A DNA stretch of 64,000 nucleotides from Brevibacillus fortis (GCF_003013395.1 NZ_PXZM01000049.1:20591-84590), one strand, 5' to 3'; shown: positions 52,319 to 61,697, numbered from the stretch's first letter. Numbers and translations are program-made. Notes: generated by a model from the letters alone, not told the origin.

Positions 52319-53994
52319 CATGCTTATACAAAGGACAACTCTCTTCGTATCTTCAGGGTACACTTGGAGATGATCAGTCTGTATTCATGGTAGATCACAT
52401 AGAGCGATGCAGCTATTGCCAGCGACAGCTCTCACACTATTTAGGTGAAATTGAAAATCCAGATAACTGGGAAATCGTAGGACCCTCCACCCAAAGGCTT
52501 GTACAACAGGTCATAAACAGGGTTGCTCCCTACCCTATACATGTGATGCAAAGATCGAAAACTAATATCCAACAGAAACCAAATAGATGGATAACAAGGA
52601 GTATTACAATTATGAAAAAAACAGCCATTGCAGTAGCCGGAATCGCCGCCATCACTTATTTCGGCACGCTCACCTCTCCCACTTTTGCCACGTATGTGAG
52701 CAGCTTGGTTTCATCTAAGCCGCAACAGCAGCAACAAGTGGGTAGCCTGTTTCAAAAATATGCGGATAGTGAATACTTGTATCGCGGTGTGAAACAAGGA
52801 TATATACAAAAAGTCGATTTACAGGCCAAAGACAAAGGGATCATCGTGGATGTAAAAGAGATTATGACAGATACGAAAGACATCCGGATTATTCTCGGAA
52901 TCACAGATACACAAGGAAAACAGATAGAGAATATGTTTAAGTTTTTCCCAACAAACCAAGATTTAGCACGTCAAGTGTATGAAATCAAGATCACCGATCA
53001 CGAGGGCAATGTCTATCAAGGTTACGACATGGAAGGCTACAACGATTTACACTGGCTTGGCGATAACGGAAGTTTGGTCATGCTCAATGAACCACTGACG
53101 ACTTATTTTACGGATACGAGTGAGATCCCAGATAAGCTCAATGTCCAGCTCACAATTAAGCAAATCGATAAGGAGAAGGGAAATTGGACCGTGAACATCC
53201 CTGTTGATATCTCCAAAGCGAAGAAAGAAACCACGATCATTCCGATTAATAAGCAGTATCAATCACCACGTGGAACTGTATACGACCTGAAGCAAGTCAT
53301 GGTTACACCAGGTCAGACAGAAATCGTCTTAGAGACTACACGTAGCGCGGGGGACACAGAGGAGCTGGCCTTTGAAATCGTAGATGACAAGGATGCCGTA
53401 TTAGCTGCTTGGAGCGAATTGATTCTTGATCAGGAAGATGAGGATGCACAAATACCCACCATGCATAACATCTTACATGAACAATTTTTACAAACAGGTA
53501 ATAAAAAAGGCATCTACTTCATCACTTTTAAAAATCTGCCGACCGATAAAGACCTCACCTTCAAGCTCAGCAAAACCTACACATACGAACCTGTAAAAGC
53601 AGAGATGAAGATAAACATAGAAGAGCTAAAAAACAAACCAATGACTTCGGTCCAAAACGGAAATTCGCTCACCTTCTCGAACTTTACCGTACAAGAGCTC
53701 ATTGACGGTTCCAGAGGGAAGGAATTGTATGCCTCACTTGATTTAGATGTCACTCTTGCCCCAAATGTTATGGACCTTAGAGGATGGGCAGCAACAGATG
53801 AGCAAAGCAACGGCTATAGGCTAATCTCCTTTTCTGGAAACAGAACTCGAGATGAGAATGGAACGATAAAAATGAGCGGTAAACTACATTTTAAACTCGC
53901 GCGCCCTCCAAAAGAACTAAACATCGTGTACAAATCGCAAGTGAAAGAAAGGAAAAATGTTGACTGGAAAATAGCAATTCCATTGAAACAGTAA
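52315..53994 (+). CDS. DUF4179-type anti-sigma factor with zinc-finger start
   Basis: The 559-residue protein has an N-terminal HIERCSYCQRQL (H-x3-C-x2-C zinc anti-sigma motif near residues 28-35). One TM segment lies near 103-122 (AIAVAGIAAITYFGTL), and a large extracytoplasmic region (about 140-559) is rich in beta structure. DUF4179 proteins paired with ECF sigma factors are thought to hold the sigma at the membrane until an envelope signal arrives. It overlaps the sigma gene by 4 nt. Confidence 0.88.
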   Translation: MTCLYKGQLSSYLQGTLGDDQSVFMVDHIERCSYCQRQLSHYLGEIENPDNWEIVGPSTQRLVQQVINRVAPYPIHVMQRSKTNIQQKPNRWITRSITIMKKTAIAVAGIAAITYFGTLTSPTFATYVSSLVSSKPQQQQQVGSLFQKYADSEYLYRGVKQGYIQKVDLQAKDKGIIVDVKEIMTDTKDIRIILGITDTQGKQIENMFKFFPTNQDLARQVYEIKITDHEGNVYQGYDMEGYNDLHWLGDNGSLVMLNEPLTTYFTDTSEIPDKLNVQLTIKQIDKEKGNWTVNIPVDISKAKKETTIIPINKQYQSPRGTVYDLKQVMVTPGQTEIVLETTRSAGDTEELAFEIVDDKDAVLAAWSELILDQEDEDAQIPTMHNILHEQFLQTGNKKGIYFITFKNLPTDKDLTFKLSKTYTYEPVKAEMKINIEELKNKPMTSVQNGNSLTFSNFTVQELIDGSRGKELYASLDLDVTLAPNVMDLRGWAATDEQSNGYRLISFSGNRTRDENGTIKMSGKLHFKLARPPKELNIVYKSQVKERKNVDWKIAIPLKQ

Positions 53995-54009
53995 CAGTGT
54001 AAGAAAACC

Positions 54010-54036
54010 CGGAGCAAGCTCCGGACCTTTTGGTAT
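54010..54036 (+). terminator. Terminator of the ECF sigma operon
   Basis: CCGGAGC AA GCTCCGG then ACCTTTT. Confidence 0.6.
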
Positions 54037-54107
54037 TGTGCGAACACAGTAGTCCGGAATAGAAAAACGGGCTCCCTCCGTTAATCATCTCTGCACCACA
54101 CTTAGAT

Positions 54108-54142
54108 AAAAAAGCATTAGCTGGTTAGGCTAATGCTTTTTT
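54108..54142. terminator. Bidirectional terminator hairpin
   Basis: AAAAAAGCATTAG CTGGTTAG GCTAATGCTTTTTT; perfect stem with T-runs on both strands. Confidence 0.85.
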
Positions 54143-54249
54143 GGTTACCAACTATATTTTGCAAAAACAGTGGTCATAACCTGATCACATGTATGGATTT
54201 CCCATAATAAATTTAAAGCTAAATTTCAGTCATTTTTAAACACAAAGAA

Positions 54250-54282
54250 GCCTTGCTACAGTAAAGTGAACTGTAGCAAGGC
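54250..54282. repeat. Perfect 13-bp stem hairpin downstream of glmS
   Basis: GCCTTGCTACAGT (54250-54262), a 7-nt loop, and ACTGTAGCAAGGC (54270-54282). A second small palindrome, CATAAATT..AATTTATG, follows at 54291-54318. No T-run on the plus strand; on the minus strand TTCTTTG follows, so it may help stop glmS transcription. Confidence 0.55.
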
Positions 54283-54440
54283 AGGGCCAACATAAATTAC
54301 AGTGAGTGATAATTTATGTTCATGCATTATTACCCGGACAGCTTTGATCATTAGATTTCGGAAATTTAACGACTCTAATGTAAATTTAGTAACTCCAATG
54401 TCACTGAACACTTAACAGGATGTTCTTATTCCTTCTACCC

Positions 54441-56273
54441 CTACTCAACCGTCACACTCTTAGCCAAGTTCCGTGGTTTATCCACATCAAGGCCGCGAGC
54501 GACAGAAGCGTAGTAGGCAAGCAATTGTAATGGAATGACGGTCAGAATCGGTGTAAGCATTGGCAGCGTGGCTGGCATGTAAATAACCTCATCCACACTC
54601 TTCGCCAGGTCGTGGTTGCCTTCAGTCGCAAAGCCCAATACATGAGCGCCGCGAGCTTTTACTTCCACGATGTTGCTTACCGTTTTTTCGTAGATGTCTG
54701 GTTGCGTAGCCAAAGCTACAACTGGAACATTATCTTCAATCAGCGCAAGAGTACCGTGCTTCAGCTCACCAGCCGGATACGCCTCGGAGTGAATGTAGGA
54801 GATTTCTTTCAGCTTCAGAGAGCCTTCCAGCGATACCGCATAGTCGAGACTGCGGCCGATGAAGAACAGGCTGCTTACCTCTTTTGTGCCCTCCGCAAAG
54901 CGACGAATCTGATCATCGTTCTCCAGCATGGAAGCGATTTTGCCAGGGATCTCGCTCAGGTGCTCAACGACTTCAGCAATCTCAACAGCCGCCATGGTGC
55001 CTTTTACTTGAGCCAAATACAGGCTGAACAAGTACAGGGCTACGACTTGGGAGGTGTATGCTTTTGTGGATGCTACCGCTACTTCCGGACCAGCCCACGT
55101 AAAGATCACTTCGTCAGCTTCACGGGCTACAGAGCTGCCTACCACGTTGGTAATAGCCAATACCTTCACGTTGCTCTTTTTCGCCTCACGCAGCGCAGCC
55201 AGCGTGTCTGCTGTCTCACCAGATTGGCTGATGACGATCATCAGTGTCTTGTCTGTGTAGATCGGATCACGGTAACGGAACTCAGAAGCGACTGCTACCT
55301 CTACTGGTACACGGGTCCATTTTTCGATAACGTCCTTACCGACGAGACCAGCGTGCATGGAAGTACCGCATGCCACGATGTAGATGCGATCGTATGTCGC
55401 CAGCTCCACATCGCTCATTTTCAGCTCAGGCAAAATCACTCGCTTGTTGTTCTCGTCAATGCGTGCACCCATGGTATCGCGAACAGCTTGAGGCTGCTCG
55501 TGAATTTCCTTGAGCATGAAGGAATCGTATCCGCCTTTTTCCGCTTGTACCAGATCCCATTCGACATGGAACAGTTCCCGCTCGATTTTCTCTCCGGTCT
55601 CTGCGTTCATCAGTTCCACACCATCGCGAGTCAACACAGCCATTTCGCCTTCGTTCAAAATGTACACGTCACGTGTATGCTCCAAAATAGCCGGGATATC
55701 CGAACCGATAAAGCTCTCGCCTTGACCCACCCCAACTACCAATGGGCTAGCCAAACGAATCGCTACCAGCTTATCTGGCTCATGCTCCGTCATGATACCC
55801 AATGCATAGGCACCACGCATGCGTTGAACCGCACGACGCGCTGTAGAAACGATATCGCCATCGTACATATCAGCGAGCAAGTGAGCGATAACCTCGGTAT
55901 CTGTCTCAGAAGTGAACGTGTAGCCCTTTGCCAGCAGCTCTTCTTTCAATGGCAGGAAGTTTTCGATAATCCCGTTGTGAACGACTGCAAAAGCCGATTT
56001 CTCGTCTGTATGTGGGTGGGAGTTCTCGTCAGACGGCTTTCCGTGTGTCGCCCAACGTGTATGCCCGATTCCCATAGAACCATCCAGTGGCTTCGACTCC
56101 AAACGGCCTTCCAGAACAGCCAGACGCCCCTGAGCTTTTGAGTACTCCAATCCGTTTGCATTCACAACAGCGACCCCTGCTGAATCATAGCCACGATACT
56201 CCAGCTTGCGAAGTCCTCCGATGACGATGTCTTGCGCTTGTTTATTTCCAATATATCCAACGATTCCGCACAT
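54441..56273 (-). CDS. glmS: Glutamine-fructose-6-phosphate aminotransferase GlmS
   Basis: The 610-residue enzyme has a glutaminase domain starting MCGIVGYIGNKQAQDIV (nucleophile C2), GIGHTRWATHGKPSDENSHP, and two SIS domains (CGTSMHAGLVGKD, SQSGETADTLAALRE), ending DKPRNLAKSVTVE. It makes glucosamine-6-phosphate from fructose-6-phosphate and glutamine, the first step to cell-wall amino sugars. The start must be ATG 56273, since C2 becomes the N-terminal catalytic residue. The mRNA leader carries a glmS ribozyme. Confidence 0.97.
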   Translation of the reverse strand: MCGIVGYIGNKQAQDIVIGGLRKLEYRGYDSAGVAVVNANGLEYSKAQGRLAVLEGRLESKPLDGSMGIGHTRWATHGKPSDENSHPHTDEKSAFAVVHNGIIENFLPLKEELLAKGYTFTSETDTEVIAHLLADMYDGDIVSTARRAVQRMRGAYALGIMTEHEPDKLVAIRLASPLVVGVGQGESFIGSDIPAILEHTRDVYILNEGEMAVLTRDGVELMNAETGEKIERELFHVEWDLVQAEKGGYDSFMLKEIHEQPQAVRDTMGARIDENNKRVILPELKMSDVELATYDRIYIVACGTSMHAGLVGKDVIEKWTRVPVEVAVASEFRYRDPIYTDKTLMIVISQSGETADTLAALREAKKSNVKVLAITNVVGSSVAREADEVIFTWAGPEVAVASTKAYTSQVVALYLFSLYLAQVKGTMAAVEIAEVVEHLSEIPGKIASMLENDDQIRRFAEGTKEVSSLFFIGRSLDYAVSLEGSLKLKEISYIHSEAYPAGELKHGTLALIEDNVPVVALATQPDIYEKTVSNIVEVKARGAHVLGFATEGNHDLAKSVDEVIYMPATLPMLTPILTVIPLQLLAYYASVARGLDVDKPRNLAKSVTVE

Positions 56274-56389
56274 AAGTGTATGGTCCCCTTCCAAATTGGC
56301 GAGGGACTTCGACCCGAATAATGGTACGAGGGTGAGTCCCCCGCCATTCCATGTTTTTTGTATGATCATTTTGTTTCATCTATTTCGGC

Positions 56390-56559
56390 AATGGCAAAAA
56401 ACGTATCACACGCAAGGCTTTGTCCATCAGATCACCCTAATGTTTTGTCCCTGCGCTCTGCGGCAGTGATACTGCTGCCGGGAGGTATCCGCCGAATGCT
56501 TCGATAAACCTCCACCTCGTCCACTGGGCTCCATGTCGGGCAGCCACAGTGCTGGCGCT
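56390..56559 (-). ncRNA. glmS ribozyme: glmS ribozyme (glucosamine-6-phosphate-activated self-cleaving riboswitch)
   Basis: On the minus strand the cleavage-site sequence A-GCGCCAG falls at 56559/56558. It is followed by GACGAGGTGGAGGTTTATCG and TTCGGCGGATACCTCCCGG, the conserved core, then an ACAAAAC..AGGGTGA region and a final stem ending near TTGCGTGTG. The core matches the Bacillus glmS ribozyme from memory almost base for base. Binding of GlcN6P triggers cleavage and mRNA decay, giving feedback control of glmS. The 3' boundary is approximate. Confidence 0.92.
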
Positions 56560-56649
56560 TTTCAACGGTATGCATTTGATTTACGATGCTTGTTCTTTCT
56601 TGCACAATCCCTCCCATTTTTTTCTTCCTTGGTGCTAGCGCACATGAAC

Positions 56650-56678
56650 ACTGTACCACAGATTGTGAAGAGCGACAA
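56650..56678 (-). promoter_or_regulatory. Probable glmS promoter
   Basis: On the minus strand TTGTCG (56673-56678) and TACAGT (56650-56655) are 17 bp apart, about 80 bp upstream of the ribozyme cleavage site. It allows glmS expression independent of the cda-glmM transcript. Confidence 0.6.
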
Positions 56679-56702
56679 TATCTCGTCGTCTTTTACTTGT
56701 AT

Positions 56703-56733
56703 GCAAAAGGGAGCGGCGTCGAAACCGCTCCCT
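56703..56733 (-). terminator. glmM terminator
   Basis: The minus strand reads AGGGAGCGG TTTCGACG CCGCTCCCT followed by TTT. Separates glmM from the glmS promoter. Confidence 0.85.
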
Positions 56734-56752
56734 GCAACCTTTTACACTAATT

Positions 56753-58099
56753 TTATACCAGTTCTTGTTTGACTACGTCAACGATCCGATTCACGAGCCC
56801 TTCCAGCTGTGCCGCATCTGGCCCTTCCGCCATGACACGCACGATTGGCTCAGTTCCAGACGGACGAACCAGAACACGACCATTGCCAGCCAAATCTTCT
56901 TCTACTTCACGAATCGCCTGCGCAATAGCTTCATTGCCATTCAGCTTGGACTTGTCCTCTACACGGACATTAATCAGGAGCTGCGGATACTTGACCATCA
57001 CTTGTTTGAGCTCGGACAACGGCTTGCCAGACTCCTTGATGATGTTCAAGAGCTGCAGACCCGTTAACAGACCGTCTCCTGTCGTATTGTAGTCCAGGAA
57101 GACGATATGACCGGACTGTTCACCACCGAGATTATAGCCGCCACGCAGCATCTCTTCTACTACATAGCGATCCCCTACTGCAGTCTTCGTTGTATTGATG
57201 GAGCAGTCCTCCATCCCTTTGAAGAAGCCCATGTTGGCCATTACTGTCGTGACAACTGTATTGTTGTTGAGCTTTCCTTTTGCCTTGAGCGCGCGTGCAC
57301 AGATGGCCATAATGTAGTCGCCGTCGATGATTTCACCATTATTATCCACTGCAATGCAACGATCCGCATCTCCATCAAAGGAAAGACCCAAGTCAGCTTT
57401 ATGCTTCAATACTTCTTCTACTAGACGTTCAGGATGTGTCGAACCGCACTGGTCATTGATGTTGATTCCATTCGGATTCGCACCAATCGTGATCACTTCA
57501 GCGTCCACATCCGCAAACAGACGAGCTGCTAATGATGAGACAGCACCATTTGCACAGTCCAGGACTACCTTCAGACCGTCAAATCGCTCAGGTACGGTAC
57601 TCTTCAAGTGAGAGAGGTACTTTTGTCCACCCTCCAGGAATTCCAGAACCGTTCCGATTTGTTCGCCTGTTGGCCGAGGCAAAGTATCCTCTACCGCGTC
57701 CAAATACTGTTCTACTTCAGCTTCCACTTCGTCGGACAGTTTAAAACCGTTGCTGCCGAAGAACTTGATTCCGTTATCCGGAAACGGATTGTGAGAGGCG
57801 GAGATCATAACACCCGCATCTGCACCGAGTGCACGTGTGAGATACGCTACCCCCGAGGTGGAGATAACACCCAATCTGACCACTTCTGCTCCAACCGATA
57901 ACAGTCCAGCCAAAAGTGCGTTTTCCAACATTTGTCCGGAAATGCGCGTATCGCGCCCAATCACCACTTTTGGTTTCCCTTCCTGCTTGTGTCTGGTGAG
58001 AACGTAACCACCAACGCGTCCGATTTTAAATGCCAGCTCGGGTGTCAGTTGTGTATTTGCTACACCGCGTACACCGTCTGTTCCGAAATACTTCCCCAT
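56753..58099 (-). CDS. glmM: Phosphoglucosamine mutase GlmM
   Basis: The 448-residue phosphohexomutase has MGKYFGTDGVRGVAN at the start, the active-site phosphoserine S102 in GVMISASHNPFPDNG, the metal loop DGDADR, and RPSGTEPIVRVM at the C-terminus. It converts GlcN6P to GlcN1P for UDP-GlcNAc synthesis. GAGGGAC precedes ATG 58099. Cotranscribed with cdaA-cdaR; GlmM is known in other Firmicutes to bind and inhibit CdaA. Confidence 0.96.
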   Translation of the reverse strand: MGKYFGTDGVRGVANTQLTPELAFKIGRVGGYVLTRHKQEGKPKVVIGRDTRISGQMLENALLAGLLSVGAEVVRLGVISTSGVAYLTRALGADAGVMISASHNPFPDNGIKFFGSNGFKLSDEVEAEVEQYLDAVEDTLPRPTGEQIGTVLEFLEGGQKYLSHLKSTVPERFDGLKVVLDCANGAVSSLAARLFADVDAEVITIGANPNGININDQCGSTHPERLVEEVLKHKADLGLSFDGDADRCIAVDNNGEIIDGDYIMAICARALKAKGKLNNNTVVTTVMANMGFFKGMEDCSINTTKTAVGDRYVVEEMLRGGYNLGGEQSGHIVFLDYNTTGDGLLTGLQLLNIIKESGKPLSELKQVMVKYPQLLINVRVEDKSKLNGNEAIAQAIREVEEDLAGNGRVLVRPSGTEPIVRVMAEGPDAAQLEGLVNRIVDVVKQELV

Positions 58100-58142
58100 G
58101 ATTGTCCCTCATTTCCTTCCTTGTGCACACAACAGCTTATGT

Positions 58143-59390
58143 CTACCTTTGCTTGGTCGTGATTTGAATTGTGACCTTTTTTGGTGCACTCGCAGAAGTC
58201 TTGATATACTCCGACTGATTGAAGATGTAATTCAATGGTACCTCGTATACACCCGCCGGCATATTGCTGACATCTGCTACGACCTGCAAGTCTTCATGCC
58301 TCAACTGATTCAGCAATTCTGGTGCGCCGATCACGTCGAAGTCGATTGTAGACATCTCCTGGCCGTCGGTGGATAGTACCTTTGCTTCCATGCTTTCTGA
58401 TAGCCCGCTAATGCGAACCGGGATCTTTTCCAAGCGCTTGGTCGTCGATGGAACGACCTTCAGCGATACGGTTAAATACTCCGGCTCCACCTTCACGATA
58501 TTATCCATTAACGGTATCTTTAGCTCTATGTCGCGATCTGATGTAATGTTGCCGAGATCGATTTCCGGGCCTGGGTATGTGTTGGATTTGATGCCATCAA
58601 TGACTTCCTTCGGTCCATAGACTGTGACCTCTTCCACATTCATACCCATACTAGCCAAACTATAGCCATTCGGCAATTCATTCGTCAAGTTTAATTTGAT
58701 TGGCACCTTGGCAAACGGACTCGTTACGGGGATGTTCACTTCTACTGTAAGTGGTACCACATCGGCCCCTTGAATTACGTTGCCAGACTTGTCCACGACT
58801 TTGAGCGGAACCGTTGTTTTGATTGCGGAAGTAGCCCCTTCTAGGTCAACCGAAGCCTTTACTGCAGCTACCTTATTCACTTGGCTTTCAGGTACTCTTA
58901 CAAGGGCTCTAAACGGCTTCACAATAGGTTCTCCAGCCGTGTATCCAGGGGCGACCTGTCCCAATTTCTCCACAGAAACTTCACGCTCAACGGTCTTTTT
59001 CTCTTCCAAGGTAATTTCCACGATATTCGGGATGATCCCTACCTTGACTTCATCCGGGAATCCCTTGTACTGGACAGGTACACGATGTGTTCCTTTGCCC
59101 AGGTTCGTCGCATCGACATACACTTCCCACGAGTCCTCTGGGAAGAAATTGTGTCGATAAAAAGGATTATTGCTTTCCAAGGCGACCTTTACCGTTCGTT
59201 GCTGCTTGACCACCTGATAGCGATCGGTATCGTACCTCACATGCAAATTGACACTATCAATAAAGGTTGGCTGACTTGCCTCAGGAGTCGTCGTTTGTTC
59301 TGCTTCCAGGTTGACAATCATCCACGTCATGACAGCCAAAAGCAACGCAACAGCACGTGCAAACCAGTGACTGTTTAACCATTTATCCAT
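58143..59390 (-). CDS. cdaR: CdaR, YbbR-domain regulator of diadenylate cyclase
   Basis: The 415-residue protein has an N-terminal TM segment (about 9-25, WFARAVALLLAVMTWMIVN) and about four YbbR beta repeats outside the membrane. It overlaps cdaA by 8 nt. CdaR modulates CdaA activity at the membrane. The gene order cdaA-cdaR-glmM is conserved in Firmicutes. Confidence 0.93.
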   Translation of the reverse strand: MDKWLNSHWFARAVALLLAVMTWMIVNLEAEQTTTPEASQPTFIDSVNLHVRYDTDRYQVVKQQRTVKVALESNNPFYRHNFFPEDSWEVYVDATNLGKGTHRVPVQYKGFPDEVKVGIIPNIVEITLEEKKTVEREVSVEKLGQVAPGYTAGEPIVKPFRALVRVPESQVNKVAAVKASVDLEGATSAIKTTVPLKVVDKSGNVIQGADVVPLTVEVNIPVTSPFAKVPIKLNLTNELPNGYSLASMGMNVEEVTVYGPKEVIDGIKSNTYPGPEIDLGNITSDRDIELKIPLMDNIVKVEPEYLTVSLKVVPSTTKRLEKIPVRISGLSESMEAKVLSTDGQEMSTIDFDVIGAPELLNQLRHEDLQVVADVSNMPAGVYEVPLNYIFNQSEYIKTSASAPKKVTIQITTKQR

Positions 59391-60207
59391 GTTTTCGCCT
59401 CCATTGCCAACGACTTCCCATGGATTTGCCTTTGGACAGAGGCTGAAGCTGTTCTGTCAGCATCTCTGCCAGTTGCGCCTCCGTCAGATTGCGATTCATT
59501 GTTCCATGCGCAGCAAAGGACACCTGACCAGTTTCTTCGGATACGATGATCGCAATGCCATCGGATACCTCACTTAATCCTATTGCCGCTCGATGGCGTG
59601 TCCCCAACTCCTTGGAGATGGAATTATTCTCAGACAGTGGAAGATAACAGGCAGCAGCCATAATCATGTCTTTCCTCATAATGACTGCACCGTCATGCAA
59701 CGGTGTATTCGGGATAAAAATATTAATCAACAGCTCCGAGCTGACTCGCCCGTTAATGCCAATACCCGTTTCCACGTAGTCATTTAGACCCGTCTCTCTC
59801 TCAATGACGATCAATGCACCAATCCGACGCTTGGCCATGTACGTAACCGATTTGCCCACCTCTTGAACCAAGCGGGTAACCACTTCGTCATCCTGAGTAC
59901 TGCTTGAACGGGAAAAAAGCTTGCCTCGACCAAGCTGCTCCAGTGCTCGACGCAACTCTGGCTGGAAGATAATGACTACCGCCAAAACCCCGAATGTAAA
60001 AGCTTGATTCATCAGCGCGTGCAGTGCCGTCAGCTGAAAATATTTGCTCAGGAACCATGTGATGACGATGACCATAATCCCCTTCAGCAATTGTACAGCG
60101 CGCGTCCCGCGAATAAGCATGATTATTTTATAGAACACGTATGTAACGAGTAAAATATCCGTTGCATACCGTAGCAAATCCCCATATTCCATGGATATCG
60201 ATATCAT
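59383..60207 (-). CDS. cdaA: Membrane diadenylate cyclase CdaA
   Basis: The 274-residue protein has three TM helices (about 13-35, 40-57, 62-82) and a DisA_N cyclase domain with DGA (172-174, NTPLHDGAVIM) and RHR (203-205, GTRHRAAIGLSE). It makes c-di-AMP from two ATP; c-di-AMP controls potassium and osmotic balance. GGGGGC precedes ATG 60207. First gene of the cdaA-cdaR-glmM operon. Confidence 0.96.
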   Translation of the reverse strand: MISISMEYGDLLRYATDILLVTYVFYKIIMLIRGTRAVQLLKGIMVIVITWFLSKYFQLTALHALMNQAFTFGVLAVVIIFQPELRRALEQLGRGKLFSRSSSTQDDEVVTRLVQEVGKSVTYMAKRRIGALIVIERETGLNDYVETGIGINGRVSSELLINIFIPNTPLHDGAVIMRKDMIMAAACYLPLSENNSISKELGTRHRAAIGLSEVSDGIAIIVSEETGQVSFAAHGTMNRNLTEAQLAEMLTEQLQPLSKGKSMGSRWQWRRKHG

Positions 60208-60260
60208 AACGAAGCCCCCATATCTCGCTCCATCTAATGAAGTCAGTCTATCTCCTGCGG

Positions 60261-60288
60261 AAAAAGCACGGCTCCACTGCCGTGCTCT
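60261..60288 (-). terminator. sigW-rsiW operon terminator
   Basis: The minus strand reads AGCACGGC AGTGGA GCCGTGCT then TTTT, between rsiW and cdaA. Confidence 0.85.
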
Positions 60289-60312
60289 GATAGCTGTACT
60301 CTCTATTTTCTC

Positions 60313-60936
60313 TTATGGCAAGATCGGAAGCAAGTCATTTCCAATATTTTTCACCTCATACCAAATCCAATCTACGATTGCTTCGATCGATTCGGTATTT
60401 CCCACGACTTGGGCGGTAGATGCCACGAACACTTTTCCTTCAATGGCCACAACATTCCCTGTTACATGGCCTTGAACATCTACGTTTCCGTTGCGGACAA
60501 CCAAGTCTCCATTAATATTGGTTCCAGCTGGTACAACTACGACATTGCGTTCACGATCTATTTTTAATTTATCCAAATTAGCAGAGGATACCTGCAAAGT
60601 GTCATCCCGATCAAACCAACTGTTGAATACGCTGCCGGTCATCAAAAAGAGAAATACCGCTGCAGCTGTCAAAAACGGATGATTACGAAGCCATCCTGAT
60701 AACAGATTCGCTTTCGTCGGCGCAGGCAATTGCGCAAGTACACGAGCTGTAAAATCAGGAGAGACATGAATATGTGAAGCGCTCTGAACAAAAGCGATGG
60801 CTCTCTGCAACTCGTGCATATGCTGGCGACAACTCACACAAGACTTTATATGTGTTTGCAATTGCAGATTGGCTAATTCATCAGTGTCCCCATCTAGATA
60901 TTCGTGGATGAGGCAAATCATATCCCGGCATTCCAT
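60313..60936 (-). CDS. rsiW: RsiW-like anti-sigma factor with bactofilin-like C-terminus
   Basis: The 207-residue protein has a zinc anti-sigma domain (H29-x3-C33-x2-C36, THIKSCVSC) and one TM segment near 89-107. The extracytoplasmic end has a repeating V-x-G-N pattern (GDLVVRNGNVDVQGHVTGNV), like polymer-forming bactofilin/beta-helix segments. Classical RsiW lacks this pattern to my knowledge. ATG 60936 has AGGAG upstream. It follows sigW by about 17 bp and should hold SigW inactive until cleaved. Confidence 0.88.
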   Translation of the reverse strand: MECRDMICLIHEYLDGDTDELANLQLQTHIKSCVSCRQHMHELQRAIAFVQSASHIHVSPDFTARVLAQLPAPTKANLLSGWLRNHPFLTAAAVFLFLMTGSVFNSWFDRDDTLQVSSANLDKLKIDRERNVVVVPAGTNINGDLVVRNGNVDVQGHVTGNVVAIEGKVFVASTAQVVGNTESIEAIVDWIWYEVKNIGNDLLPILP

Positions 60937-60953
60937 CGTGATTTTCTCCTTTC

Positions 60954-61517
60954 TCACATCAATCGCAACTTGCTGCGTAATGCTTCCCTTCCTCGGTGAA
61001 TACGCGTCTTGATTGTCGTTATGGGAAGTTTTACGATATCGCTGATCTCCTGCAACGACAAATCCTCGATATAACGCAAGATCATAATCGAGCGATATTT
61101 AGGCTGTAAATGAGACAACGCACCTTGCACCGTCTCCTGCAGCTCTTGCGTTACGACTTTGTCCTCCGGTGTTCGCTCGTTAGAAGACAAGCGTGAATAC
61201 CAGTCCAGACCTTGCCCTGGTTCGGTTTCTTCATCCAATGAAAAGTCAGGTCGTTTTTTCCGGCCACGGTCGATACATAGATTGGTCGCGATCCTGTAGA
61301 TCCACGTGGAGAACTTATAGCTGTCATCGTATGAATGCAAATTGGCATAAACACGCAAAAATGTTTCTTGCGCGATGTCCTCTGCATCCTGACGGTTTCC
61401 CACCATACGATAAGCGAGCTGAAATATCTTGTCTTTATAAATCTCGATTAACTCCGCAAAAGCTTCACGGTCTCCGCGTTTTGCCCGCTGAGTCAACCGT
61501 TTCTCTACAAAATCCAT
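60954..61517 (-). CDS. sigW: ECF sigma factor SigW
   Basis: The 187-residue sigma has region 2 (MVGNRQDAEDIAQETFLRVY, YKFSTWIYRIATNLCIDRGR) and region 4 (LRYIEDLSLQEISDIVKLPI, TTIKTRIHRGREALR). The length equals that of B. subtilis SigW. It is followed by an anti-sigma gene and cdaA, the conserved SigW context, and carries its own SigW-type promoter. ATG 61517 has GGGGAGG upstream. SigW directs defence against membrane-active compounds. Confidence 0.93.
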   Translation of the reverse strand: MDFVEKRLTQRAKRGDREAFAELIEIYKDKIFQLAYRMVGNRQDAEDIAQETFLRVYANLHSYDDSYKFSTWIYRIATNLCIDRGRKKRPDFSLDEETEPGQGLDWYSRLSSNERTPEDKVVTQELQETVQGALSHLQPKYRSIMILRYIEDLSLQEISDIVKLPITTIKTRIHRGREALRSKLRLM

Positions 61518-61546
61518 GCGATCCTCCCCACAATACCGTAATCCTA

Positions 61547-61574
61547 TATACGGATGATACTGCATATGGTTTCA
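61547..61574 (-). promoter_or_regulatory. SigW-type autoregulatory promoter
   Basis: On the minus strand TGAAAC (61569-61574) and CGTATA (61547-61552) are 16 bp apart, the ECF SigW signature, 30 bp before the sigW start. Confidence 0.88.
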
Positions 61575-61697
61575 TTTTTTAATCCTGTGTTTGTGCAGAT
61601 AATTTGTTGGGAAATAGAGGAATAAGCGTATTGCTTTCCTCTATATATAAGTAATGATAGCTCATTTATCTCACGGGTGGAAAGGAGAGTGCGACAA

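Noticed and set aside
54612..56141. A 509-codon plus-strand open frame
   Set aside because: It lies entirely opposite glmS, has no ribosome binding site and its composition is the mirror of the glmS codons.
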